Counted from the stretch's first letter, positions 35,340-44,984 are shown. The stretch is 64,000 nt of DNA from Prolixibacteraceae bacterium (GCA_019459485.1 JAIBEZ010000077.1:1-64000); one strand, 5' to 3'. Program-made: numbers and translations. Notes: generated by a model from the letters alone, not told the origin.

Positions 35340-35744
35340 TCAGGGCAATTTGCTCCCTTTGGCTGTCCACCAGTACATGGCCTGCATTTCCAACCTTCCC
35401 GAAACTATTGCCGGATCGGTTGATTCCATGCGGATGGCCTGCGAAATAGAATCAACATCAAAAATCAGGATGCCACGATGTTCTCCGGCATTCTCAAAAG
35501 GACCGGCAATCACCATTTTGCCGGTCTTTGCCATTTCATTGATGTGGTTCATGTGTCCTTCCTGAATTTTGGCTACTGTAACCGAATCCTGATCGCGTTT
35601 TGGCCCTTCGTTCAGCAACATAAAAACATACCTTTTCATCACATAAGTAGTATCGCCTTCCTGCATTTTAAACTCGCGCTGGGCGTTCGACTGAAAAGCC
35701 GCAAAAACAACAAAAAGCGTGAAAAGAAGGATTTTACGAGTCAT
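35340..35744 (-). CDS. Exported YCII-related protein
   Basis: 134 residues: a signal peptide (about 1-21, cut after NAQ) then a YCII-like ferredoxin-fold domain with the pattern EGHMNHINEMAKTGKMVIAG and GILIFDVDS. YCII domains are small dimeric folds with His/Asp near a cleft, sometimes enzymatic; export is unusual for the family at large. It starts 7 bases after msrA and is probably cotranscribed. Confidence 0.8.
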   Translation of the reverse strand: MTRKILLFTLFVVFAAFQSNAQREFKMQEGDTTYVMKRYVFMLLNEGPKRDQDSVTVAKIQEGHMNHINEMAKTGKMVIAGPFENAGEHRGILIFDVDSISQAIRMESTDPAIVSGRLEMQAMYWWTAKGSKLP

Positions 35745-35751
35745 GGCCTGG

Positions 35752-36342
35752 CTATTTTAGTTTGTCTTTAAACACCTTCCTGAATTTCTGCAACTTAGGC
35801 ACAATCACAAACTGGCAATAACCTTGTGTCGAATTGTTTTCGTAATAATCCTGATGGTATTTCTCTGCGAGCCAAAACTTTTCAAGTGCAGTAATTTCAG
35901 TTACAACCGCTTTACCAAATACATTCTCCTTGTTCAGCTCTGCTTTGTATTTTTCCGCCAGTTCTTTTTGCAGCGGCGAGTGGTAAAAAACAACCGAGCG
36001 GTATTGAGTTCCCACATCGGCACCCTGTCGGTTCAATGTAGTCGGATCGTGTGTTTCCCAGAAAACTTCGAGCAGCTCGCTAAAACTGATCACAGCCGGA
36101 TCGAACGTGATTTGAATTACTTCGGCGTGACCGGTTTCGCCCGTACAGATTTCCTTGTAAGTCGGGTTCTTTAATTTTCCTCCTGAATAGCCTGATTCAA
36201 CGGATTCAACACCTTTCAGACTCTTAAAAATTGCTTCGGTACACCAAAAACATCCGCCACCAAAGGTTGCAGTTTCGGTTTGTCCTGAACTTGTTAACTG
36301 TGTCATTCCTGATAATATTAAAATGAAAAGAAATTTTGTCAT
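35752..36342 (-). CDS. msrA: Peptide-methionine (S)-S-oxide reductase, exported
   Basis: Repairs oxidised methionine in proteins. 196 residues: an N-terminal signal sequence (about 1-20) then the MsrA domain with the catalytic motif GGCFWCTEAIF near residue 30, followed by VESGYSGG, PTYKEICTGETGHAEV and YHQDYYE. The signal places it in the periplasm, where it would repair envelope proteins. The YCII gene follows in the same transcript. Confidence 0.93.
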   Translation of the reverse strand: MTKFLFILILSGMTQLTSSGQTETATFGGGCFWCTEAIFKSLKGVESVESGYSGGKLKNPTYKEICTGETGHAEVIQITFDPAVISFSELLEVFWETHDPTTLNRQGADVGTQYRSVVFYHSPLQKELAEKYKAELNKENVFGKAVVTEITALEKFWLAEKYHQDYYENNSTQGYCQFVIVPKLQKFRKVFKDKLK

Positions 36343-36416
36343 CGTATTTACTTTTCATTTCAAAACAGATGGGGCGGGAAAAGGTTGAAAAAGAGGGAAA
36401 AGTGGTTTTTGCTTTC

Positions 36417-36563
36417 CCGACATCATTGCTCGATTATCCGACATCATTGCTTAATGTTCTGATGTCATTGCTTTATGCTCCGACATCATTGTTTTATGCT
36501 CCGATGTCATTGCTTAACGTTCTGAGGCCATTGCTTGCATTCCCGACGTTTTTGCCTGATTAT
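36417..36563 (+). repeat. Tandem array of seven 21-bp units
   Basis: Seven uninterrupted 21-base units starting CCGACATCATTGC, CTGATGTCATTGC and similar (36417, 36438, 36459, 36480, 36501, 36522, 36543). The last unit meets the stop codon of the displaced phosphoesterase fragment. The core CCGAC-n-TCA-n-TGC is shared with the 21-bp array after uvrA (61934-62374). The open frame through it follows from the period being a multiple of three. Confidence 0.85.
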
Positions 36564-36739
36564 CATTCCTCGTTAAATGCCCCCCGTTCAAATTCCAGCA
36601 CTTCCAAATCTTTGATGTTTTTTCCGTCGATAACAAACCTGACAGCCGTGCAAACCTGGTGAATACCTTTGTTTCCGGCTGCTCCGGGATTGATGTGCAA
36701 CAGGTGGTATTTCGGGTCGTAAATTACTTTCAGGATATG
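36563..36739 (-). pseudogene. Displaced 3' end of the phosphoesterase gene
   Basis: 58 codons plus stop that repeat the C-terminus of the gene at 38674-39183 (HILKVIYDPKYHLL to FERGAF). Over 166 bases (36575-36740 against 38686-38851) there are 8 differences, all synonymous; only the last three codons change the protein (NEE instead of QEV). It has no start and no upstream part. It is fused to an HsdR fragment in another frame. Confidence 0.85.
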
Positions 36740-36740
36740 T

Positions 36741-36869
36741 TACATATTGTCTTTCGGGGTGCACGCCATCGGGCGAAATATCGGTACCAGGAATGTGAAA
36801 ACAACCTAAATTTTTAGGGTACGAAAGTGCAATTTTTTCCATCTCATTTTCGGTAATGCTGTTTCTCAT
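36741..36869 (-). pseudogene. N-terminal remnant of type I restriction subunit HsdR
   Basis: 43 codons from an ATG at 36869 that fit the start of HsdR: ITENEMEKIALSYPKNLG, then IPGTDISPDGVHPERQ, matching the family pattern for this N-terminus (GxDIAPDG..PER). It breaks off exactly at 36740/36741, where phosphoesterase sequence begins. The nuclease and helicase parts are gone, so it cannot work. It lies just downstream of an AlbA/ATPase-like gene, a gene type often found in type I loci. Confidence 0.7.
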
Positions 36870-36969
36870 CTTGTTGCTCAGTTACATTACAATTACATAA
36901 AAAAGCGCTGTTAATTAGTGAGTTGCAATTTATTTATGGCGATAAGGCACATAAAGGTTATATAAGAAA

Positions 36970-38424
36970 TCAGAACCAGTAAGGAACATATTTGGCATAT
37001 TTTCTCGATTTACTTTCACTATCGTAATCCTTAATGAATTTTGCTTCGATCGTGTCTGAAATTATTCTGGATGCCATTGGATAATTTTGTTCTTCTATCC
37101 CAAACCTTTGCCTTAAACTTTGATTTGTCATATATTCACCCGATACGTATTTCAAACATGCATGTAAATAACAAGCTCTTACTTTATCTCGCTTGTCCAT
37201 TTGCCTCAATGTTTTGTGTCCATACAGAATAATACGGGTATAATTATCTCCCACAATAATTTCGGGCGCAGGTAACTGATTATATTCACATTCAAAAACA
37301 ACCTTATCAATACCACTACCGCGCTCTTCACAAATATTTATGCGTCTCATAAAACGGGCAAGAATCTCGTTTCTGCTTTCTGGATTATGATCAACAAAGC
37401 GCAATGGATCGATCAATGGTTTTCCTGGATTGGTAATTTCAATTCGGTTACTAAATATCTCTACCATGGGTGAGCTTCCTTTTACCGAGAAGTCCTGATG
37501 AATAATGGCATTTGCCACCAATTCTCTGACAGCTAACAAAGGTAATAGCGAAACCTTTTTGCGCATTGCTTTATCAATAATTTCGTTTGAAGGCAAATTG
37601 TCATCCAAGTATTTTATCAAGTCCTCAAAACCACTGGCATAACCTCTTTTTCCTAATTGTTCTTTAATTGTGTTAATACGGTTGTTCCCATTGTAAAAAA
37701 TTACCCTCAAGGCTTTTCTTGATAAGTTTTCAAATTGATCAATGTCCTTGGCAAAGAGTAATGCCCCAATGTTTTTGATGTGAAAACCTTTACCATGTTG
37801 AACGATGATTTTCTCTTGTATCATTCGGTCGATGATTCCTTTGCGATTGTCGGGTAAGGGGAGTTTCAGCAGATCGAAAAAAGATGGATAGTCAATTAAT
37901 TGAAGAATATCATCTTCGGTGGCACTTGCCATTGCAGTTTCGTTCTCAAATACTGGATTGGCTTCAACTTTCCATATTTGCCTTTCCCTTTCGGGATGGT
38001 CATCCAGCTTTTTCTTATAACTTCCTATCCTGATGAAATATTCACCTTTGAAACTTACCGGAGTATTTCGGGTAGCTTGAATTTTAAAAACAGCAAAGTG
38101 AGATTCATGAATATCTGCTTCGAAGATATTTACATCAATTTTCGGATTTAATTGAGATGCCAGCCAATTCTCCAATTCCTGATTGCCTTTTTTCTCGGCA
38201 AGTGGATGGAAATCGGTACCTACAAGCCTGTGTGTAGCATCTTCAATACCATATAACAAATAAGCAAAAGCTTGTTTATGGTAACAGGCGCTATTACTCA
38301 AAGCCGAAATATACTCACCAATCTCTTGCGGGTTGCTGTTATTCACCTTAAACTCTACCCATTCGCACTCTTTGGGTAAGGCCGATAACTCCTTGATTAG
38401 TATTTCCAATTCATGATTTGTCAT
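36970..38424 (-). CDS. AlbA-domain / RecG-like ATP-binding regulator
   Basis: 484 residues. N-terminal AlbA_2 (Schlafen-type) domain with EWVEFKVNNSNP and YLLYGIEDATHRLVG (about 20-140), a middle region, a HATPase_c_4 domain with VRELVANAIIHQDFS, ITNPGKPL and CEERGSGIDKV (about 305-420), and a C-terminal winged-helix region. Such genes are often found inside type I restriction loci and mobile islands, where their role is unclear. Here it is the only complete gene of an insert between two copies of a phosphoesterase 3' end. Confidence 0.85.
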   Translation of the reverse strand: MTNHELEILIKELSALPKECEWVEFKVNNSNPQEIGEYISALSNSACYHKQAFAYLLYGIEDATHRLVGTDFHPLAEKKGNQELENWLASQLNPKIDVNIFEADIHESHFAVFKIQATRNTPVSFKGEYFIRIGSYKKKLDDHPERERQIWKVEANPVFENETAMASATEDDILQLIDYPSFFDLLKLPLPDNRKGIIDRMIQEKIIVQHGKGFHIKNIGALLFAKDIDQFENLSRKALRVIFYNGNNRINTIKEQLGKRGYASGFEDLIKYLDDNLPSNEIIDKAMRKKVSLLPLLAVRELVANAIIHQDFSVKGSSPMVEIFSNRIEITNPGKPLIDPLRFVDHNPESRNEILARFMRRINICEERGSGIDKVVFECEYNQLPAPEIIVGDNYTRIILYGHKTLRQMDKRDKVRACYLHACLKYVSGEYMTNQSLRQRFGIEEQNYPMASRIISDTIEAKFIKDYDSESKSRKYAKYVPYWF

Positions 38425-38673
38425 GCTCTTGTTTCAATTTTTCCACTCATCAACCTTGCATGTGTAAATGGCAGATTTAATGGTCTTATTTTTTAAAGAA
38501 AGGTTTCTCAATCCCATTTAAGTGGGTTAAAAGCTCGTCGGATTCAGTTTAAATATTTTTACTTCTCACAGTTTAAATATCAGAAATAACCTGATAGCGA
38601 TGATACGAATAATAATTTAACAATTTGTAGGTGTCGCCAGTTAATTTCGGTATTACAACTCAACCTTTTCCCC

Positions 38674-39183
38674 TCAAACCTCCTGAAATGCCCCCCGTTC
38701 AAATTCCAGTACTTCCAGATCTTTGATATTTTTTCCGTCGATCACAAACCGCACGGCTGTGCAAACCTGGTGAATACCTTTGTTTCCGGCTGCTCCGGGA
38801 TTGATGTGCAACAGGTGGTATTTCGGGTCGTAAATTACTTTCAGGATATGTGAATGTCCGGAAATAAAAAGTTGCGGTGGCTTATTATAGAAAAGTGTCC
38901 TGATCCGTTGTTCGTACTTTCCGGGATAACCTCCAATGTGAGTCATCAGCACATCCACTTCTTCACAAAAAAAACGCTGATCGAGAAGAAACATACGCCG
39001 CACAACATGATCGTCGATGTTGCCATAAACTGCCCGAAACGGTTTGAAAGCCGAAAGTTGGTCAGCAGTTTCGGCATTGCCAATGTCGCCGGCATGCCAT
39101 ATTTCGTCAACCGATTCAAAGAATTTGAAAACGCGGTTGCTCAGTTGGCAATGGGTGTCCGATAAAAGTCCAATTCGTTTCAT
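38674..39183 (-). CDS. YfcE/MJ0936-type metallophosphoesterase
   Basis: 169 residues from the ATG at 39183. Calcineurin-like metal ligands are visible: SDTHC (about 7-10), GDIGN (about 33-37), GNID (about 58-61), TH in MTHIGGYPG, and GHSH near 115. Family members are phosphodiesterases acting on small substrates. Its last 166 bases also occur at 36575-36740, and the present C-terminus (QEV) may have come with the island. An upstream in-frame ATG (39210) lies in a palindrome and was not used. Confidence 0.9.
   Translation of the reverse strand: MKRIGLLSDTHCQLSNRVFKFFESVDEIWHAGDIGNAETADQLSAFKPFRAVYGNIDDHVVRRMFLLDQRFFCEEVDVLMTHIGGYPGKYEQRIRTLFYNKPPQLFISGHSHILKVIYDPKYHLLHINPGAAGNKGIHQVCTAVRFVIDGKNIKDLEVLEFERGAFQEV
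38686..38851 (-). repeat. Direct repeat flanking the AlbA/hsdR island (right copy)
   Basis: 166-base repeat partner of 36575-36740, same orientation, about 95% identical (8 differences, all in the distal half of the coding end; the 90 bases nearest the junction are identical). The insert between the copies is 36741-38685. Confidence 0.85.
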
Positions 39184-39194
39184 AGTTAGTTTTG

Positions 39195-39277
39195 AACCAC
39201 ATAGGCACAACTTGTCCCGATTGCTCGGGATAGGGCACTTAGTTATTTTTCTATGTGTCCTATGTGCCTATGTGGTT
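39195..39277. repeat. Large inverted repeat between divergent genes
   Basis: 15-base arms AACCACATAGGCACA (39195-39209) and its exact reverse complement (39263-39277). Between the arms is a second palindrome, TCCCGATTGCTCGGGA. The CCCGATT/AATCGGG wording recurs at 47410-47425. It sits in the shared upstream region of the phosphoesterase and alpha-2-macroglobulin genes. Confidence 0.7.
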
Positions 39278-39353
39278 ATTTTCAATCTGCAATTTTACGA
39301 TTTATTTTCGCCTAAAATGTCTAACTTTATATAAAATATAAAATCACCTTTCC

Positions 39354-42300
39354 ATGAAAAATTTGGCAACCCTTCATCTCCTTTTTATAGTGTTATTCTT
39401 TGGCAGTTTGTATTCGTGTAAGCAACAGGTTAAATCCGATCAGGTTATTCGTATAATGGAAGTTGATCCGGGTTTTAGCACCTATATCGAAGAATATTCG
39501 AGTGGAATTATCCCTGTAAATTCAACCTTTAAAGTGAAACTGACAAGGGCGGTTGCAACGTCCTACGAAAACAAAAAAGAGTCAGTCGATCTGGCAAAAA
39601 TGTTTTCGATTGAACCTTCGGTGAAGGGAGAATGCACATACAACGAAGGAGTTTTTACATTTAAACCCGCTGAAAACCTAAAAGAAGGAACCGAGTATAT
39701 CATTACTTTCATGCTGAAAAGAGTGATGGACGTTCCGGCGAAATTTGAAAAACTCAGGTTTAATACTTTTACATTGAAACGTAATTTTTCGGTATCGGTC
39801 AAAGGATTAAAGCCCGGTTCACCGGAACAAGCCAATCAGTATTCGCTTCATGGAGAAATACTTACATCCGTTCCACTTAAACCGGAAGATGTGGAACAAA
39901 TAATTGAGGCTGAACAGGATGGAAAAGACCTGACTGTGCAATGGGATCATCAGACAGGTGAAAACCGGCATCTTTTTACGGTCATAAACATCCAGCGAAA
40001 AGACAGGGTTTCATCGGTTGACCTCTCGTGGAACGGAAAAGTGGTGGATGTTGAAGAAAAAGGCGAAAAACAGATTGAAATTCCTGCCATTCATGTTTTC
40101 AAACTGATGAACACCAATGTTATTCATGAACCGGAGCAGCAGGTAAAACTAACTTTTTCAGACCCGATTGATACCCAACAGGATTTGGAAGGACTGGTTG
40201 AATTGAAAGGTACCGGCCCATCAGAGATCGCAGTGGAAGGCAATCAACTGACTCTTTATCTGCACGAACGATTGGTTGGGGAATATCAGCTGGTAATCGA
40301 TAAGAATATCAAAAATACAAATGGACAATCGCTTCCCGATGGGATAGAAACGATGATTGATTTTCAGTTGCTAAAACCTGCATTGCGTTTGCCCGGTCGC
40401 GGAGTAATTATGCCCGATAACGGTTCGGTTATTTTTCCTTTTGAAGCTGTTAACCTGAAAGCTGTTGACCTGCGAATCGTGAAAATATTCCCTTCAAACA
40501 TGATTAATTTTCTTCAGGACAGATCATTGAGCGACACTTACGACATGAAGCGGGTTGGGAAACTGATTTACAGTAAACGGATTGATCTGGTGACCAGTGA
40601 ATTTGTCAATTTCAATAAGTGGAATGCCTTTTCAATCGACCTTTCCAAACACATTCACATCGAAAAAGGGGCTGTCTATCAGGTGGAGATTGGAATGCAA
40701 AAAGCTTATTCAGTATATGTTTGCGCCGAAAGTCCAGATAAGGAGGAAGTTGAGCTGTACGACAGCAATAACGCGCTGGAAAAAGAAAAAGATTATTGGG
40801 AAAATCCGGATACCTGGGAAAATGAATACAACGACCGTTACTACGATTGGCGATTGCGCGAAAATCCCTGCTCGCGCGCCTATTTCACCAGCGACCGGAA
40901 CATCAAGAGAAATATTCTGGTGAGTAACATTGGACTTATTGCAAAAAAAGGAAATGCCAGCGACGTTTTGGTGGTTTGCTCCGACATTCAAACGGCGTTG
41001 CCATTAAAAGGAGCCAGGCTGGAAGTTTACAATTATCAGTTGCAAGTGATTGGAACAGGTGAATCAAATGAGGAAGGATTTTGCACGATTCAGGTATCGC
41101 AAAAACCATTTATGCTGGTTGCCGAACAAAACGGGCAAAAATCATTTCTGAAATTAAACGATTCCAATGCGTTGTCGTTGAGTCAATTTGATGTTTCAGG
41201 AGAGATCATTCAGGAAGGTATTAAGGCATTTATTTATACTGAACGTGGTGTGTGGCGGCCCGGAGATTCAATTTATACTTCGGTTTTTATTGATGACAGA
41301 TACGCGCCACTTCCCGATAAACACCCGGTTATTTTCAAACTGGTGAATGCGAAGGGACAAATCATTCAGAAACAGATACAAAACATAGATAACAAGCGAT
41401 TACTAACTTTTAGGACTGCCACTGCCGCAGATGCTGAAACCGGAGCATGGAAAGCAATTGTTTCCATTGGAGACGCCGAATTCACCAAATATTTGCGCAT
41501 TGAAACCATTAAACCCAACCGCCTGAAAATCAATTTCACAACCAAAAATGAACTGATCAGGAGCGAGGATCAGCAGGCTACTGCATTGATTGAATCGAAC
41601 TGGCTGATTGGAATTAAATCGCCGGGCTTGCGCACTGTTGTTGATCTTAGCTTGAGGGCTGGTCAGACAAAATTCGATCAATTCCCATTGTTTGGGTTCG
41701 ATGATGCAACAAAGTCCTTTAAATATGAAACGAAAACGTTGATCGACAGCAAATCGGATGCAGGCGGAAACCTGAATTTGCCGCTTCAGTTGGGGAAAAT
41801 TACCGATGCGCCGGGAATGTTGAATGCCGATTTCACGGTTCGTATTTTTGAACCTGGTGGCGATGCCAGTATCCGCCAGTTCACGAAGAAATATTCGCCG
41901 TTCAGTAAATATGCCGGACTTTTTATTGCCCGCGCCGACGAAAACAACGAATACATCAAAGTGGACGAAAATTCAGCAATGAAACTGGTTTCCGTTGATC
42001 CTTCAGGAGAAGCCACTTCGGATCAGCTTCAACTGATGGTTTATAAAATGGAATGGCGCTGGTGGTGGGAATCTTCCGATCAGAATATTGGAAGCTATAT
42101 CTCGCGGAATAACTCCAGCCTTGTTTTGTCGAAAACGGTGGATATCAAGTCGACTCCGGTTTCTGTCAGCGAAGCGTTCAGCAAACTGGAATGGGGACGC
42201 TATCTGATTGTTGTTCAGTCAACATCTGGCCACACATGTAGCCAGACGGTTTATAACCGTCCCGATTACTATTACGAAGACCAGTCCTCCAGTCAGGCCA

Positions 42301-44894
42301 CCATGTTGAGTTTCACTTCTGACAAGAAAAAATACACTGCCGGCGACAATATCCACATCAGTTTCCCTGCTCCTGATAAGGGAAGGGCGCTGATAACCAT
42401 TGAAAACGGCACCAGCGTGACCGATAAATTTTGGGTAAACACGACTGCCGGAAACAACGATCTGAAGATAAAAGCAACTGAAGCAATGGCTCCGTGCGCC
42501 TACATTCACATAAGTCTGATTCAGCCTTTCGGACAGCGAAACAACGACAATCCAATCCGCATGTACGGTGTAATTCCAATTCCTGTTGAAAATCCGGGTT
42601 CGAGATTGTTTCCGGTACTGCAAATTCCCGCCGAGTTCCGTCCTGAAAGACAAATCAGCCTTTCAGTGAGCGAAAAAAACGGGAAAGCAATGAATTACAC
42701 GATTGCCATGGTAGACGAAGGTTTGCTCGATCTGACCGGTTTTAATACGCCTGATCCGTGGGCCGGAATTTATCAGCGTGAAGCGCTTGGAGTGAAAACC
42801 TGGGATTTGTTCGACGATGTGCTCGGCGCTTTTGGCGGAAAGATTGAAAAATTATTTGCCATCGGTGGTGATATGAATCCTGTTGATCCTTCGAAAAATA
42901 AGGCCAACCGCTTTAAACCTGTTGTTCGCTTTGCGGGTCCTTTTAGCATAGAAAAAGGCCAGACACGTAAGCACACGTTCGATATTCCCGCCTACTCCGG
43001 ATCGGTGCGAACCATGATTATTGCCGGAAACGAAGGTTCTTACGGAACTGATGAAAAAACCAGCGCGGTAAAAAGTCCGCTCATGTTACTGCCGGTTGCC
43101 CCGAGAAGTCTTGGCTTCGATGAAGAAATTACCATTCCGGTATCGGTTTTTGCACAGGATGCAGCGCTGAAAAATGTGCGTGTTAAGATTGAATGTTCCG
43201 AACATTTCAGCATCATTTCTGCCAGAGAAACAAATTTGAATTTTACTGAAATTGGTGAAAAAAGTGTTGAATTCAGGATAAAGACTTCGGAAATTTCCGG
43301 ATTTGGAACCATCAACTTTACGGCTACTTCAGGAAACGAATCGACCAAATACGAAATCAATATTCCGGTAAAAACCAAAGAATTACCTGTTTCCAGAAAT
43401 GTTTCCAAACTCCTGAAATCCGGAGAAGAAGCAAGTCATTCGCTGGTTCCGTTCGGAATAAAAGGAAGTAACAAAGCGGTGGTAACTGTCAGCGGACTTC
43501 CTTCGGTTAACCTGAATTCACGGTTGAATTACCTGATTCAGTACCCGCACGGATGCACAGAACAGACCATTTCGTCAGTTTTTCCACAACTCTATCTTTC
43601 AGAAATTCAGGAATTGGATCAGGAACAAAAAAGGCAAACCGGGAATAACATTCAGGCGGGAATTTCGAAACTGACAAAGCATCAGAATACAGATGGTTCG
43701 TTCGGTTTCTGGCCGGGAATGGCCGCAAACGACGAATGGCTGACCAATTATGCAGGACATTTTTTCAGCGAAGCGGAACTGAAAGGATTCACCATTCCGG
43801 TGCAAATGAAAAAAAGCTGGCTGACTTATCAGGCGCGAATGGCTTCCGACTGGAGGGGGACTTTGCCGTATCAGAAAGTGGTGCAGGCTTATCGATTATA
43901 TACGCTGGCATTGGCTGACAAACCATCTTTTAGCGCAATGAACCGCTTGCGCGAAGACAAGAGCATGCCCACAGCAGGACGCTGGTTTTTGGCCGGAGCT
44001 TATGCCGAAGCTGGGCGGCCTGAAGCTGCTTACGAACTGATTGACATGCGGAATACGAGTCCGGCTGAAAATTTCAATGGTTTTACCTACGGCGATCAAA
44101 CCCGCGACCGTGCCATGTTGCTGCTTTGTATGGTCAGGATGGATGATCAGAACAACATGTTTACGCTTTATGAGCACATTGCAAAAAGTTTGAACAGCGA
44201 TGAATGGATGAATACCCAAACCACTTCGTTTGCACTGATTGCGGTGAGCAAAACGATGGAAAAGATGAACGCCGACCGGAAAGGTTTGTCGTATTTGTTG
44301 ACCATCAACAAAAAAGTAAACGAAAGTATTAAAACTGCCGCGCTGTTCAGCACCGCTTTAACAACCGAGCTGCCAGCAGAACAACTGGTAAAGATCAAGA
44401 ATACTTCCTCCGGAACCGTTTTTGTGAATTACTACACCGAAGGAATCCCGAAAGCCGGGCAATCGGTGAAAACGGATCGCAATCTGGAAACCACTGTCAA
44501 ATTTATTGGCAAGGATAAAACGCCGATCGACATCACCAAACTGGCGCAGGGAACCGATTTTATGGCAGTTGTGCAAATCAGGAATAAATCGACCGAAGAT
44601 GTTTCGGATTGTGCGCTGACTTTTCAGGTTCCATCGGGCTGGGAAATCAGGAACACGCGTATGTTTAACCAGACAACTTCAGTAAATGAAGACTCGTTTG
44701 ATTACCGCGACTTCCGCGACGATAAAGTGATGACCTATTTTGACCTGAAAATAGGCCAATCGAAAACTTATCTGGTAATCTTGAATGCTTCGTATCTGGG
44801 AAAATACTATTTCCCGAATATCCAGACCGAAGCCATGTACGACAAGAATTATTTGTCGGTAATACCGGGGGTTTGGGTGGAGGTGAATAAATAA
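39354..44894 (+). CDS. Bacterial alpha-2-macroglobulin lipoprotein (YfhM-like)
   Basis: 1846 residues. A lipoprotein signal (about 1-22) ends in the lipobox LYSC, so it is anchored to a membrane facing the periplasm. The thioester motif GCTEQ (C1401, in IQYPHGCTEQTISS) is intact, so it can trap proteases covalently. MG-type domains fill the N-terminal half and an alpha/alpha toroid follows the thioester. It precedes pbpC by 133 bases; this pairing is known in E. coli (yfhM-pbpC) and is thought to guard and repair a breached envelope. Confidence 0.93.
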   Translation: MKNLATLHLLFIVLFFGSLYSCKQQVKSDQVIRIMEVDPGFSTYIEEYSSGIIPVNSTFKVKLTRAVATSYENKKESVDLAKMFSIEPSVKGECTYNEGVFTFKPAENLKEGTEYIITFMLKRVMDVPAKFEKLRFNTFTLKRNFSVSVKGLKPGSPEQANQYSLHGEILTSVPLKPEDVEQIIEAEQDGKDLTVQWDHQTGENRHLFTVINIQRKDRVSSVDLSWNGKVVDVEEKGEKQIEIPAIHVFKLMNTNVIHEPEQQVKLTFSDPIDTQQDLEGLVELKGTGPSEIAVEGNQLTLYLHERLVGEYQLVIDKNIKNTNGQSLPDGIETMIDFQLLKPALRLPGRGVIMPDNGSVIFPFEAVNLKAVDLRIVKIFPSNMINFLQDRSLSDTYDMKRVGKLIYSKRIDLVTSEFVNFNKWNAFSIDLSKHIHIEKGAVYQVEIGMQKAYSVYVCAESPDKEEVELYDSNNALEKEKDYWENPDTWENEYNDRYYDWRLRENPCSRAYFTSDRNIKRNILVSNIGLIAKKGNASDVLVVCSDIQTALPLKGARLEVYNYQLQVIGTGESNEEGFCTIQVSQKPFMLVAEQNGQKSFLKLNDSNALSLSQFDVSGEIIQEGIKAFIYTERGVWRPGDSIYTSVFIDDRYAPLPDKHPVIFKLVNAKGQIIQKQIQNIDNKRLLTFRTATAADAETGAWKAIVSIGDAEFTKYLRIETIKPNRLKINFTTKNELIRSEDQQATALIESNWLIGIKSPGLRTVVDLSLRAGQTKFDQFPLFGFDDATKSFKYETKTLIDSKSDAGGNLNLPLQLGKITDAPGMLNADFTVRIFEPGGDASIRQFTKKYSPFSKYAGLFIARADENNEYIKVDENSAMKLVSVDPSGEATSDQLQLMVYKMEWRWWWESSDQNIGSYISRNNSSLVLSKTVDIKSTPVSVSEAFSKLEWGRYLIVVQSTSGHTCSQTVYNRPDYYYEDQSSSQATMLSFTSDKKKYTAGDNIHISFPAPDKGRALITIENGTSVTDKFWVNTTAGNNDLKIKATEAMAPCAYIHISLIQPFGQRNNDNPIRMYGVIPIPVENPGSRLFPVLQIPAEFRPERQISLSVSEKNGKAMNYTIAMVDEGLLDLTGFNTPDPWAGIYQREALGVKTWDLFDDVLGAFGGKIEKLFAIGGDMNPVDPSKNKANRFKPVVRFAGPFSIEKGQTRKHTFDIPAYSGSVRTMIIAGNEGSYGTDEKTSAVKSPLMLLPVAPRSLGFDEEITIPVSVFAQDAALKNVRVKIECSEHFSIISARETNLNFTEIGEKSVEFRIKTSEISGFGTINFTATSGNESTKYEINIPVKTKELPVSRNVSKLLKSGEEASHSLVPFGIKGSNKAVVTVSGLPSVNLNSRLNYLIQYPHGCTEQTISSVFPQLYLSEIQELDQEQKRQTGNNIQAGISKLTKHQNTDGSFGFWPGMAANDEWLTNYAGHFFSEAELKGFTIPVQMKKSWLTYQARMASDWRGTLPYQKVVQAYRLYTLALADKPSFSAMNRLREDKSMPTAGRWFLAGAYAEAGRPEAAYELIDMRNTSPAENFNGFTYGDQTRDRAMLLLCMVRMDDQNNMFTLYEHIAKSLNSDEWMNTQTTSFALIAVSKTMEKMNADRKGLSYLLTINKKVNESIKTAALFSTALTTELPAEQLVKIKNTSSGTVFVNYYTEGIPKAGQSVKTDRNLETTVKFIGKDKTPIDITKLAQGTDFMAVVQIRNKSTEDVSDCALTFQVPSGWEIRNTRMFNQTTSVNEDSFDYRDFRDDKVMTYFDLKIGQSKTYLVILNASYLGKYYFPNIQTEAMYDKNYLSVIPGVWVEVNK

Positions 44895-44905
44895 ATTTTC
44901 ATGAG

Positions 44906-44984
44906 ATCCTGAAACAAGTTCAGGATGACGCTCCGAGTATCGTTTTGCCATCATCGGAGCGTCATGCCGAATTTATTTCGGCAT
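44906..44984 (+). repeat. Three stacked palindromes between the A2M gene and pbpC
   Basis: ATCCTGAA/TTCAGGAT (44906-44926), ATGACGCTCCGA/TCGGAGCGTCAT (44925-44965) and ATGCCGAA/TTCGGCAT (44964-44984), all exact pairs that overlap by two bases. They look like a dispersed palindromic element placed inside the operon; no T-run follows. Confidence 0.7.

Noticed and set aside
36417-36563. CRISPR array
   Set aside because: Units are contiguous 21-mers with no unique spacers, and no cas genes are present; the same holds for 61934-62374.
36336-36662. Plus-strand open frame with PTSLL heptad repeats
   Set aside because: It is the translation of the seven-unit 21-bp array and runs on into the antisense of the displaced phosphoesterase fragment.
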